64,000 nt of DNA, taken from Planctomycetaceae bacterium. Its GTDB lineage: Bacteria; Planctomycetota; Phycisphaerae; Phycisphaerales; SM1A02. Positions 1-8,524 of the stretch are shown piece by piece. The notes below the pieces were generated by a model. The model had not been told where the DNA came from and did not search any database. It worked only from the letters and a program-made list of their open reading frames with translations. The stretch lies in contig CANLMX010000008.1 in NCBI GenBank assembly GCA_947492385.1, positions 1 through 64,000 on the forward strand, read 5' to 3'. The translations under genes and the position numbers were made by a program. The first letter of the stretch is position 1, and every line of letters starts with the position of its first letter.

Positions 1-1203
1 CAGCTGCTGCACTGCCACATGGGCAGCCAGATCCACGACATCCGCCAGGTGAACCAGGGCATCAACGAGCTCGCGCGCATCTACACCCAGCTGGCGAAGG
101 CCGGCGCGGGCATGCGCTACCTCGACATCGGGGGCGGCCTCGGCATCGACTACGACGGCAGCCAGACGAGCTTCGAGTTCTCGATGAACTACACGCTGCA
201 GGAGTACGCATCGAACGTCGTCTACAAGATCATGACGGTCTGCGACGAGGAGGGCGTGAAGCACCCGACCATCGTCAGCGAGTCGGGCCGCGCCATGGTG
301 GCCCAGCAGAGCGTGCTCATCTTCGACGTGCTCGGCGCGAACCGCCTGGACCGGTTCACCGTGCCCGCGCAGCTGCCGGCGCCCCCGAAGGGCGAGGAGC
401 TGCCGCGCCCGCTCGTCGACATCTACGACGTCCACCGCACGATCAGCGAGCGTCGGCTGGTCGAGAACTACAACGACCTCCTCGAGGACCGCGACGAGGC
501 ACTTCGCCTCTTCAGCGTGGGCCTCATGAGCCTCGAGCACCGTGCGCTGGTGGACAGCATCTTCTGGGCGAGCTGCGCCAAGGTGCGGGACATCGCGCGC
601 TCCATGAGCCGTCCGCCCGAGGAGCTCGGCGACCTCGAGAGCGCCCTCAGCGACACGTACTTCTGCAACCTCTCGATCTTCCAGAGCCTTCCGGACATCT
701 GGGCCATCAACCAGCTGTTCCCGATCGCGCCGATCCACCGGCTCGGCGAGCGCCCGACGCGCAAGGCGACCATCGCCGACCTCACGTGCGATTCCGACGG
801 CAAGATCGACCGGTTCGTCGACGACCACGACGTCAAGAAGTGGATCGAGGTGCACGACTTCGAGGATGGCGAGGAGTACCTGCTGGGCGCGTTCCTCGTC
901 GGTGCCTACCAGGAGACGCTCGGCGACCTCCACAACCTGTTCGGCGACACGCACGTCGCACACGTCAAGATCGACGAGCAGGGCGAGTGGTGGATCGACG
1001 AGGTCATCGAGGGCGACGCGGTGCGCGACGTCCTCAGCTACGTCCACTATGACCTGAGCAAGCTCTTCGGCGACATCCGCCGCGAGTGCGAGAAGGCCGT
1101 GGTGAACAAGCAGATGACGGTCGCCGAGAGCCAGGGCCTCCTGAAGGCCTACGAGGCGGGCTTGTCGGGGTACACCTACCTCGAGACCGAGAACCTGCGC
1201 TGA
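1..1203 (+). CDS. speA: Biosynthetic arginine decarboxylase, C-terminal part (5' end outside window)
   Basis: This PLP-dependent enzyme converts arginine to agmatine, the first step of one route to putrescine and spermidine. Only the last 400 residues are visible; the frame is open from base 1, and the ATG at 19 is internal. The fragment begins with the conserved HCHMGSQI segment of the alanine-racemase-like barrel. It continues with YLDIGGGLGIDYDGS (a glycine-rich PLP-phosphate loop) and ESGRAMVAQQ, then the long helical C-terminal extension typical of SpeA, ending in YTYLETENL. The N-terminal part carrying the PLP lysine is outside the window. The stop at 1201-1203 directly abuts the next reading frame. 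Family assignment is firm because these motifs separate SpeA from the shorter LysA and ornithine decarboxylases. Confidence 0.95.
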   Translation, partial: QLLHCHMGSQIHDIRQVNQGINELARIYTQLAKAGAGMRYLDIGGGLGIDYDGSQTSFEFSMNYTLQEYASNVVYKIMTVCDEEGVKHPTIVSESGRAMVAQQSVLIFDVLGANRLDRFTVPAQLPAPPKGEELPRPLVDIYDVHRTISERRLVENYNDLLEDRDEALRLFSVGLMSLEHRALVDSIFWASCAKVRDIARSMSRPPEELGDLESALSDTYFCNLSIFQSLPDIWAINQLFPIAPIHRLGERPTRKATIADLTCDSDGKIDRFVDDHDVKKWIEVHDFEDGEEYLLGAFLVGAYQETLGDLHNLFGDTHVAHVKIDEQGEWWIDEVIEGDAVRDVLSYVHYDLSKLFGDIRRECEKAVVNKQMTVAESQGLLKAYEAGLSGYTYLETENLR

Positions 1204-4200
1204 TTGCCGCAACCGGGGTGCGGCGCGCCGGTACCACCGGCGTTGACGCTCCGTTCCGCCTCCATCGCGGCGGTGGCTGTGGTCGTGGTCGGCCTCATGT
1301 GGGTCGGGCACGGGTTGTCGCTCGGCGTGCTGGGCCAGGGAGCCGGGGCGCCGTCCGGGGCGGACTCCGGATCGGCGGCGCTCGCGGTGATGGGTCCCGC
1401 GGACGGCGAGCCCCTGCGGTTCGGTCGCGACGTCCGTCCGATCCTGTCGGACCGATGCTTCCTGTGCCACGGACCTGACCGGGCCAAGCAGCAGGCGGGG
1501 CTGCGGCTCGACTCGTTCGAGGCGGCGACGGCGTCACGGCCGCACGGTGCGGCGATCGTCCCGGGCGACCCGGCCGCGTCCCTCGCGGTGCGTCGGCTGC
1601 TGACGCGCGACCCGGACGCCGTGATGCCCCCGCCCGACAGCGGCAAGCATGCGCTGAGCCAAGCGGAGCGCGCCACCCTCGTGCGGTGGATCCGAGAAGG
1701 CGCACGCTACGAGCCGCACTGGGCGTTCGAGGCGCCGCGCGCCGTGACGCCTCCCGAGTTGCGGGCGTCCCGCGGTGGCGGGTCGGCCGTCCCGGCCGCA
1801 CCGGCCGAAGCCGAGGCGCCTGGGAGTCCCATCGACCGGTTCGTGCACGCGCGGCTTGCGGCCGCCGGCGTGGCCCCGGGTCCCGAAGCCGACCGCGCCA
1901 CGCTCTGCCGACGCGTGTTCATCGACCTCACGGGGCTGCCCCCGACGCCCGAGGAACTGGGCGCGTTCCTCAAGGACGGCGCACCTGACGCCTTCGCGCG
2001 GCTCGTCGACCGCCTGCTCGGCGAGGAGCCGTACGCCACGCGGTACGCCGAGCGCATGGCGACGCCGTGGCTCGACGTCGCGCGCTATGCCGACACGTCG
2101 GGCATCCACATGGACGCGGGGCGCCAGATGTGGGCCTGGCGCGACTGGGTGATCGAGGCATTCCGGTCGAACATGCCCTACGACCGGTTCGTGGTCGAGC
2201 AGGTGGCGGGCGACCTGATTCCCGGCGCCACCGTCTCCCAGCGCGTGGCCAGCGGCTTCAACCGCGCCCACGTCACGAGCGACGAGGGCGGGGCCATCAA
2301 CGAGGAGTACCTGCTCGAGTACGCGGCTGACCGCACGCACACGGTGGGCGCCGCGTTCCTGGGCCTCACGATGAACTGCGCGCGCTGCCACGACCACAAG
2401 TTCGACCCGGTGACGCAGGAGGACTTCTACTCGCTGATGGCGTTCTTCAACTCGAACGAGGAGCCCGGGATCTACAGCCAGGTGCCCGACGCGAATCGCG
2501 CGTTCGAGCCGTCGATCGACGTGCCGACGCCCGCGCACGCCGAGCGCACGGGCGTACTTCGCGCGGCTGCGGAGTCCGCGCGCGCCGAGCGCGACCGCGT
2601 GGACGACTCCGAGCGCGAGGCATTCGAGGCGTTCGCGGCCTCGCTTCGCGGCGGCATCGCATGGGTGCCGTCGACCGTGGTGCGCGCGACAAGCGAGGGC
2701 GGTGCGACGCTCGTTCCCCAGGCCGACGGCAGCGTGCTGGCGTCCGGCACCAACCCCGACCACGACGTCCACGAGCTGGTGCTGCGCACCGACGGAACCG
2801 GGATGCGCGCGGTGCTGCTCGAGGCGCTCGCGGACCCGTCGCTTCCGGGAGGCCGCGTGGGACGCGCCGACAACGGCAACGCGGTGCTCGATGCGATCGA
2901 GGTCGAGGCGGTGTCGGTCGCGGACCCCTCGTTGCGGATGCCGGTGCCGCTCGCGTGGGCCTGGGCCGACGTCGAGCAGTCCAATGGCGACTTCCGGGTG
3001 ACGAACGCGCTCGTGGCGGACGGTCGCGTCTGGGCCGTCGATGCGCACGTGCGCCCGGGCGGGCGCACCGCGCTCTTCGTGTCGAGCGCGCCGTTCGGCT
3101 TCGATGGCGGCACCGAGCTGCGCGTGCGGCTGGTGACGCGATCGCCGTACGCGCGGCACGTGTTCGGGCGCGTGCGCGTGCGGCCGGGCACGGTGCCCGA
3201 CGCGCTGCTGACGCGGATGCCGCCCGCCACGGGTAACTGGTACATCTGCGGGCCGTTCCCGGCGTCCGGCGGCGCCGAGGCGTATGCCGCGCGCTACGGG
3301 CCCGAGACCCGCACGCGCCTGGACGTCGCCGAACGGTTTGGTTCGCGCGCGACCGGGGAGTTTGAGTGGCGGTACGCGCCCGGCGTGCTCGAGGCCACGC
3401 CCGTGCGGCTGGCCGAAGGCGTTGATGCCGAGTTCGTGGCGCGCGAGGCGTGGGTGCCGGTCGCGGGCTCGATGGAGCTCTCGCTCGGTTCCGACGACGG
3501 GCTGCAGGTGTTCGTCAACGGCGCCATGGTGCACGAACGCCGCATCGACCGCGCCGTCGCCCCCGACCAGGAACGCGTGACCGTCCCGCTCCAGGCCGGG
3601 GCGAACGCGATCGTCTGCAAGGTGGTGAACACGGGCGGGCAGGGCGGCTTCTACCACCGCGAACTCGACCGCCCGGGTGACGTGGCGCGCGACGCGCTGG
3701 TGCTCGCCATGCCCGCGGGCACGGTGGGCCCCGCCGCGGAGGCGGCCGCGCGCGACGCGTGGCGCGCGCACCACTCCGAGGGCTACAAGCAGCGCGCGGC
3801 GCGCGCGGCCGAGGCCGAAGCCGCGCTCGCCTCGCACGTGGCGGCGGCGCCGCGCACGATGGTGATGCAGGAGCGCATGGAACCCACGCCGACCTTCGTG
3901 CTCCGGCGCGGGCTCTACGACCAGGCCGACCGCGAGCGGCCGGTCGCGCGCGCGGTGCCGCGTGCCATCGGAACGCTGCCACCCGACGCCCCGCGCAACC
4001 GGCTCGGCCTCGCGCAGTGGCTGGTGGGTGATGCCAACCCGCTCACCGCGCGCGTGGTGGTCAATCGGTTCTGGGAGCAGTTCTTCGGCCGTGGCATCGT
4101 GCGCAGCACCGAGGACTTCGGGCTGCAGGGGGACTGGCCCACGCACCCCGAACTCCTCGATTGGCTGGCGGTCGACTTCCGCACGCACGGGTGGGACGTG

Positions 4201-4944
4201 AAGCGCCTCGTGCGCCAGATCGTCACCAGCGCGACCTACCGCCAGTCGTCCCGCGTGCGTCCCGACGTGGCGGATTGGGATGCCGAGAACCGGCTGCTTG
4301 CGTGGTACCCGCGCCAGCGGCTGGCGGCCGAGCAGATCCGCGACCAGGCGCTGTTCGTCGCGGGGCTGCTGCGCGAGCGCGCCGGCGGCCCGAGCGTGAA
4401 GCCGTACCAGCCTGCGGGCCTGTGGGAGGAGACGAGCATGCCGCAGAGCAACACGCGCAGCTATGCGCAGGGCACGGGCGACGACCTGTGGCGTCGAAGC
4501 CTCTACACGTACTGGAAGCGTGCCTCGCCGCCGCCCTCGATGCTGGCGCTCGACGCGCCGACGCGCGAGTTCTGCACCACGCGTCGCTTCACGACGAACA
4601 CGCCGCTCCAGGCGCTGGTGCTGTGGAACGACCCGCAGTTCGTCGAGGCCGCGCGCGTCGCCGCCGAGCGCACGCTGCGCGAGGCGGGCGACGACCGCGC
4701 GCGGCTGGGCCGCCTGTGGACCCGGATGACCGGCGAGCCGGCGGACGACATGCAGGTCGAGGTGCTCGCGGAAGCACTGGCCTCCGAACGCGCGCGCTGG
4801 GGGGCCGACGCGGAGTCGGCGGCGAGGCTGGTGCGCACGGGCGAGGCGCCGGTGCCGCAGGACGTGCCCGCGACGGAGCTCGCATCCTGGACCATGCTGT
4901 CGAACGCGATCCTCGCGAGCGACGCCGCAATCGTGAAGGACTGA
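1204..4944 (+). CDS. Planctomycete cytochrome PSCyt1/DUF1549/DUF1553 domain protein
   Basis: This 1246-residue exported protein belongs to a family greatly expanded in planctomycetes; its biochemical role is not established. A hydrophobic segment rich in Val/Ala lies near residues 20-35. A PSCyt1 c-type haem site, CFLCH, follows near residue 86. The DUF1549 region (about 205-420) ends with a second Cxx[14 protein letters not shown] central beta-rich region contains NWYICGPFP, a PA14/lectin-like feature. The C-terminal DUF1553 region (about 930-1210) has the hallmark [20 protein letters not shown]. The start is uncertain: TTG at 1204 follows the speA stop, and TTG at 1243 sits just before the hydrophobic segment. 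It is followed after 10 bases by the DUF1501 gene, the usual partner, so the two probably act together at the cell surface. Confidence 0.93.
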   Translation: MPQPGCGAPVPPALTLRSASIAAVAVVVVGLMWVGHGLSLGVLGQGAGAPSGADSGSAALAVMGPADGEPLRFGRDVRPILSDRCFLCHGPDRAKQQAGLRLDSFEAATASRPHGAAIVPGDPAASLAVRRLLTRDPDAVMPPPDSGKHALSQAERATLVRWIREGARYEPHWAFEAPRAVTPPELRASRGGGSAVPAAPAEAEAPGSPIDRFVHARLAAAGVAPGPEADRATLCRRVFIDLTGLPPTPEELGAFLKDGAPDAFARLVDRLLGEEPYATRYAERMATPWLDVARYADTSGIHMDAGRQMWAWRDWVIEAFRSNMPYDRFVVEQVAGDLIPGATVSQRVASGFNRAHVTSDEGGAINEEYLLEYAADRTHTVGAAFLGLTMNCARCHDHKFDPVTQEDFYSLMAFFNSNEEPGIYSQVPDANRAFEPSIDVPTPAHAERTGVLRAAAESARAERDRVDDSEREAFEAFAASLRGGIAWVPSTVVRATSEGGATLVPQADGSVLASGTNPDHDVHELVLRTDGTGMRAVLLEALADPSLPGGRVGRADNGNAVLDAIEVEAVSVADPSLRMPVPLAWAWADVEQSNGDFRVTNALVADGRVWAVDAHVRPGGRTALFVSSAPFGFDGGTELRVRLVTRSPYARHVFGRVRVRPGTVPDALLTRMPPATGNWYICGPFPASGGAEAYAARYGPETRTRLDVAERFGSRATGEFEWRYAPGVLEATPVRLAEGVDAEFVAREAWVPVAGSMELSLGSDDGLQVFVNGAMVHERRIDRAVAPDQERVTVPLQAGANAIVCKVVNTGGQGGFYHRELDRPGDVARDALVLAMPAGTVGPAAEAAARDAWRAHHSEGYKQRAARAAEAEAALASHVAAAPRTMVMQERMEPTPTFVLRRGLYDQADRERPVARAVPRAIGTLPPDAPRNRLGLAQWLVGDANPLTARVVVNRFWEQFFGRGIVRSTEDFGLQGDWPTHPELLDWLAVDFRTHGWDVKRLVRQIVTSATYRQSSRVRPDVADWDAENRLLAWYPRQRLAAEQIRDQALFVAGLLRERAGGPSVKPYQPAGLWEETSMPQSNTRSYAQGTGDDLWRRSLYTYWKRASPPPSMLALDAPTREFCTTRRFTTNTPLQALVLWNDPQFVEAARVAAERTLREAGDDRARLGRLWTRMTGEPADDMQVEVLAEALASERARWGADAESAARLVRTGEAPVPQDVPATELASWTMLSNAILASDAAIVKD

Positions 4945-4954
4945 GGACCGCACC

Positions 4955-6493
4955 ATGCCCCGACCCGAACGCAGCGCATCTGCCGACCCGATGGAGGAGT
5001 ACCTCCTCAACCTCACCCGGCGGCGGTTCTTCGGCCGCATGGCGGGCACCATCGGCGCCGGGCTCGGTGGGCTCGCGCTCTCGGGGCTCGCGGGACGCCA
5101 CGCGATGGCCGCCGCGACGCGGCTCGATGCGGCCGGCGGTGCGGCGTCCGGTGTACCGGGGCCGGTGCAGTTGCCCTCGGGGGCGACCGGCCCGCACTTC
5201 GCGCCGAAGGCCAAGCGCGTCATCTACCTCCACATGGAGGGTGCGCCCAGCCAGCTCGACCTCTACGACCACAAGCCGGGGCTCGTCGCCCGCTTCAACG
5301 AGGACCTGCCCGACTCGATCCGCAACGGCCAGCGCATCACCACGATGACGAGCGGCCAGAGCCGATTTCCCGTCGCGCCGTCGGCGTTCCGGTTCGACCG
5401 CTACGCGAACAATCAAGATGGCGTGATGCTTTCGGAAGTGATCCCGCACACAGGCGGCGTCGCGAAGGACCTGTGCTTCGTGCACTCGCTCCACACGCAG
5501 GCGATCAACCACGAGCCGGGCATCACCTTCTTCCAGACCGGCTCCGAGCAGCCTGGCCGCGCCTCATTCGGAAGCTGGATGAGCTACGGGCTCGGCAGCA
5601 TGAACTCGAACCTTCCTGCATTCGTGGTCATGATCACGCAGGGGCCGGGGAACATGCAGGCCCTGAGCGCGCGGTTCTGGGGCAGCGGGTTCCTGCCGAG
5701 CGAGCACCAGGGCTGCCGCATCCGCGCAGGCCGTGACGCGGTGCTGCACCTGCGCGACCCCGAGGGCGTCACGCGCCAGGACCGCCGCCGGATGCTCGAC
5801 CTCCTGGTCAGGCTCAACGAGGAGGAGTTCGAGAGGAGCCTGGACCAGGAGACGCGCACGCGCATCGCCCAGCACGAGATGGCGTACCGGATGCAGATGT
5901 CGGTGCCCGAGCTCACGGATTTCTCGACCGAGAGCAAGGCCACGCTCGAGATGTACGGTCCCGACGTGCACGTTCCCGGCAGCTTCGCAGCCAACTGCCT
6001 GCTGGCCCGGCGGCTGGTGGAGCGCGACGTGCGCTTCGTGCAGCTCTACATGCGCGGATGGGACCAGCACAACAACCTCCCGGGCGAGATCCGCGCGCAG
6101 TGCCGCGCGGTGGACCAGCCGCAGGCGGCGCTCATCAAGGACCTCAAGCAGCGCGGCCTGCTCGACGACACGATCGTCCTGTGGAGCGGCGAGTTCGGGC
6201 GCACCGTCTACAGCCAGGGCCAGCTGACGAAGGACAACTACGGGCGCGACCATCACCCGCGGTGCTTCACGGCGTGGATGGCCGGCGGCGGCGTGAACGC
6301 GGGCACGTGCTACGGCAAGACCGACGACTACTCGTACAACGTCGCCGAGGATCCCGTCGAGGTGCACGACCTGCACGCGACGCTGCTGCACCTGCTCGGC
6401 TTCGACCACACGCAACTCACGTATCGGTTCCAGGGACGCGACTACCGGCTCACCGACGTGAAGGGGAGCGTGGTGAAGGGCCTGATCGCCTGA
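4955..6493 (+). CDS. DUF1501 family protein with Tat signal
   Basis: This 512-residue member of the DUF1501 family (sulfatase/alkaline-phosphatase-like fold) nearly always accompanies a PSCyt1/DUF1553 gene in planctomycetes, as here. The N-terminus carries a twin-arginine signal, LTRRRFFGRMAG, followed by a Gly/Ala/Leu hydrophobic stretch. Family-typical segments are YLHMEGAPSQLDLYDHKP, QAINHEPGITFFQTG, MRGWDQHNN, LWSGEFGRT and GRDHHPRCFTAWMAGGG. The ATG at 4955 is preceded by GAGGA; an in-frame ATG at 4991 would also keep the whole signal. Known family members are exported, and substrate and catalytic activity have not been demonstrated to my knowledge. The pair forms a two-gene unit immediately behind speA. 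Confidence 0.94.
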   Translation: MPRPERSASADPMEEYLLNLTRRRFFGRMAGTIGAGLGGLALSGLAGRHAMAAATRLDAAGGAASGVPGPVQLPSGATGPHFAPKAKRVIYLHMEGAPSQLDLYDHKPGLVARFNEDLPDSIRNGQRITTMTSGQSRFPVAPSAFRFDRYANNQDGVMLSEVIPHTGGVAKDLCFVHSLHTQAINHEPGITFFQTGSEQPGRASFGSWMSYGLGSMNSNLPAFVVMITQGPGNMQALSARFWGSGFLPSEHQGCRIRAGRDAVLHLRDPEGVTRQDRRRMLDLLVRLNEEEFERSLDQETRTRIAQHEMAYRMQMSVPELTDFSTESKATLEMYGPDVHVPGSFAANCLLARRLVERDVRFVQLYMRGWDQHNNLPGEIRAQCRAVDQPQAALIKDLKQRGLLDDTIVLWSGEFGRTVYSQGQLTKDNYGRDHHPRCFTAWMAGGGVNAGTCYGKTDDYSYNVAEDPVEVHDLHATLLHLLGFDHTQLTYRFQGRDYRLTDVKGSVVKGLIA

Positions 6494-6520
6494 GGCCGTG
6501 CGTGCCCGGGCGGGCGGGCG

Positions 6521-7363
6521 TCAGGGGCCGTCGGCGGGCCGTTCGAACCACACCAGGTGCTGCCACGGAAGCTGCGCGTCGGTGCGAACCCACCGGAAAC
6601 CCGCCGCCTCGAACTCGCGCCGGCACTGTGCCTCGGTCATCTTGTGGAGTCCCTTGATGGGCACCTCCGGGTCCTCCGCGCGGAACTCGACGAGCGCGAC
6701 GCGCCCCCCGGGCCGAAGCGCGCGCAGGATCGAGCGCGACATCTCCCACGGGTGGTCGAACTCGTGGTACGCGTCGACGAGGAGCACCAGGTCCACGCCC
6801 GATTCGGGAAGGTGGACGTCCTGCGTATCACCGAGGATGCCCTTGAGGTTCGACAGTCCCTCGGTGCGCGCGCGGGCCTCGAGGAAGGCGAGCATCTCGG
6901 GCTGGATGTCGGTGCCGTACGCGGTGCCGGGCGCGACGCGTCGCGCCATGGGCACCGTCAGGCGGCCGCTGCCTGCGCCGATGTCGGCGACGCACATCCC
7001 CGGACGCAGTCTGAGCGCGTCGAGCAGGGCGCTCGTGCGTTCCTCGGACTCGCGCGAGTCGCGCTCGAGCCACGGGATGCCGGCGTGGGACATGAAGTGC
7101 GCGATCTCTCGGCCGAAGTAGGTGCGACCGATGCCGTCGGGGGTGGGGTCGCACTCGCCGTATGCGCCGAGCGGCGGTGCGGACGTTGTCGCAGCGGCGG
7201 CCGCGTTCGTGGGCGATTCGGATGCCGGCGCACGGGACGGCGATGCCGACGGGGCCGGTGCGGGCGTGGGCGGCGGGGCGCACGCGGCGAGCGCCAGCGC
7301 GGCGCAGGCGATCGCGTGGGTGGCGATCGCGACGGGACGTCGCGCGGTCGATCGTTCAAGCAT
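6521..7363 (-). CDS. Putative lipoprotein with class I SAM-dependent methyltransferase domain
   Basis: This 280-residue protein starts at 7363, not at the longer in-frame 7423, because TACCCT lies six bases upstream and a signal sequence follows. The lipobox is ALAACAPP near residue 30, followed by an Ala/Pro/Ser-rich linker to about residue 65. The rest is a Rossmann-type methyltransferase: the SAM-binding motif I is ADIGAGSGRLTVPMA, followed by YGTDIQPEML and LVLLVDAYHEFDHP, and by GRVALVEFRAEDPEVP. Similar exported methyltransferases occur in planctomycetes and proteobacteria; their substrate is unknown. Carrying a SAM-binding domain on an outer-surface lipoprotein is odd because SAM is cytosolic, so the lipobox may be misread or the domain may have another role. 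It is divergent from the hydroxyacid oxidase gene with 29 bases between starts. Confidence 0.85.
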   Translation of the reverse strand: MLERSTARRPVAIATHAIACAALALAACAPPPTPAPAPSASPSRAPASESPTNAAAAATTSAPPLGAYGECDPTPDGIGRTYFGREIAHFMSHAGIPWLERDSRESEERTSALLDALRLRPGMCVADIGAGSGRLTVPMARRVAPGTAYGTDIQPEMLAFLEARARTEGLSNLKGILGDTQDVHLPESGVDLVLLVDAYHEFDHPWEMSRSILRALRPGGRVALVEFRAEDPEVPIKGLHKMTEAQCRREFEAAGFRWVRTDAQLPWQHLVWFERPADGP

Positions 7364-7369
7364 GTGGGA

Positions 7370-7375
7370 AGGGTA
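7370..7375 (-). promoter_or_regulatory. -10 hexamer TACCCT, 6 bases before the ATG at 7363
   Basis: On the minus strand TACCCT is followed by six bases and the ATG. This spacing puts the expected transcription start on the start codon, so the mRNA would be leaderless. It overlaps the plus-strand TAGGAT (7374-7379) of the divergent gene. Confidence 0.5.
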
Positions 7376-7379
7376 GGAT
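7374..7379 (+). promoter_or_regulatory. -10 hexamer TAGGAT of the hydroxyacid oxidase gene
   Basis: TAGGAT lies 13 bases upstream of ATG 7393, leaving a leader of about six bases. It shares two bases with the opposing hexamer at 7370-7375, so the two promoters of this 29-base region physically overlap. Confidence 0.4.
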
Positions 7380-7392
7380 TTCGGGCCCCGAC

Positions 7393-8496
7393 ATGGAACA
7401 TGGGAAACCACATCCCCGATCATGTTCGTCGCTCGACGAGGTCGAGCGGGTGGCGCTCGACGTGCTGCCCGTCACCGCGCGTGACTACTTCCGCAGCGGG
7501 GCCTGGGGCGAATCGACGCTCGCGGAGAACATCGCCGCGTGGGGGCGGCTGCGGCTCTGGCACCGCGTGATGCGCGACGTTTCCGCCCGGACCACCGAGT
7601 GCACGCTGCTCGACGGTCCGAGCGCGATGCCCGTCGGCATCGCGCCCACGGCGCTCCACCGGATGGCCCACCCGGACGGCGAACTCGCGACCGCCCGTGC
7701 CGCGGCCGCCGCCGACGTCCCGATGATCGTCTCGAGCCTGTCGACCACCACGATCGAGGACATCCGCGCCGCGGCCCGGTCCGTGCGGCCCGGCGCGCGC
7801 ACGTGGATGCAGATGTACGTCGGGCGCGACCGCGCGGCCGTGCGCGAACTCGCGCAGCGCGCGCATGCAGCCGGATGCGAAGCGCTGGTGCTCACGGTGG
7901 ACACGCCGGTCTGGGGCATCCGCGAGCGCGACGTGCGCAACGGCTTCCGCGTCCCGGAAGGCCTGCGCATCGTGCACCTGGAACGCCCGGGCGGCCCGAC
8001 CGGCCACGCCGGCAGCGGCATCCACGAAGCGCTCGCGTGGACCATCGACGCGAGCCTCACCTGGGCCGACTTCGAATGGCTGCGCGATTCGACTCCGCTG
8101 CCCGTGGTGCTCAAGGGCATCTGCCGGCCCGACGATGCGGCGCAAGGCGTGTCGCTCGGTGCGCGCGGCGTCATCGTCTCGAACCACGGCGGTCGTCAGC
8201 TCGACGGCGCGCCGCCCACGTGCGAGTCGCTGCCGTACGTCGCCGAAGCGGTCGCCGGTCGCGCGTCCGTCATGGTGGACGGTGGCATCCGCCGCGGCAT
8301 CGATGTCGTCCGGGCCCTGGCGCTCGGCGCGGACGCGGCGTTCGTCGGCCGCCCCGTGCTGTGGGGACTTGCGGCGGGCGGCGAGGAGGGCGTCGCGCAC
8401 GTGCTGGCGCTGCTGCGCACCGAACTCGACGTGGCGCTCGCGCTGTGCGGGTGCACGCGCCCGTCGGACGTCACCAGCGCGCTGCTTCGGCCGTGA
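7393..8496 (+). CDS. FMN-dependent alpha-hydroxyacid oxidase/dehydrogenase (glycolate/lactate oxidase family)
   Basis: This 367-residue TIM-barrel flavoenzyme oxidises a 2-hydroxyacid such as glycolate or L-lactate to the 2-oxoacid. Landmarks in order are DYFRSGAWGE (substrate-binding Tyr), APTALHRMAHPDGE, MQMYVGRDR (second active-site Tyr), LTVDTPVWG, LPVVLKGI (FMN lysine), SNHGGRQLDGAP (catalytic His and substrate Arg) and DGGIRRGIDVVRALALGADAA (flavin-phosphate binding). All residues expected for catalysis are present. The length matches the soluble glycolate oxidase group. The ATG at 7393 was chosen because the conserved fold begins soon after it; the longer frame to 7162 runs into the divergent methyltransferase gene. 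The substrate cannot be told from the sequence. Confidence 0.92.
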   Translation: MEHGKPHPRSCSSLDEVERVALDVLPVTARDYFRSGAWGESTLAENIAAWGRLRLWHRVMRDVSARTTECTLLDGPSAMPVGIAPTALHRMAHPDGELATARAAAAADVPMIVSSLSTTTIEDIRAAARSVRPGARTWMQMYVGRDRAAVRELAQRAHAAGCEALVLTVDTPVWGIRERDVRNGFRVPEGLRIVHLERPGGPTGHAGSGIHEALAWTIDASLTWADFEWLRDSTPLPVVLKGICRPDDAAQGVSLGARGVIVSNHGGRQLDGAPPTCESLPYVAEAVAGRASVMVDGGIRRGIDVVRALALGADAAFVGRPVLWGLAAGGEEGVAHVLALLRTELDVALALCGCTRPSDVTSALLRP

Positions 8497-8524
8497 TGCG
8501 CGGGGTGCGCCCTCGCGGCGCGCC

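Noticed and set aside
1534-5223. Minus-strand open frame of 1229 codons
   Set aside because: It is antisense to the PSCyt1 gene and Arg/Ala/His-rich, the usual shadow in very GC-rich DNA; the plus-strand frame has clear domain motifs.
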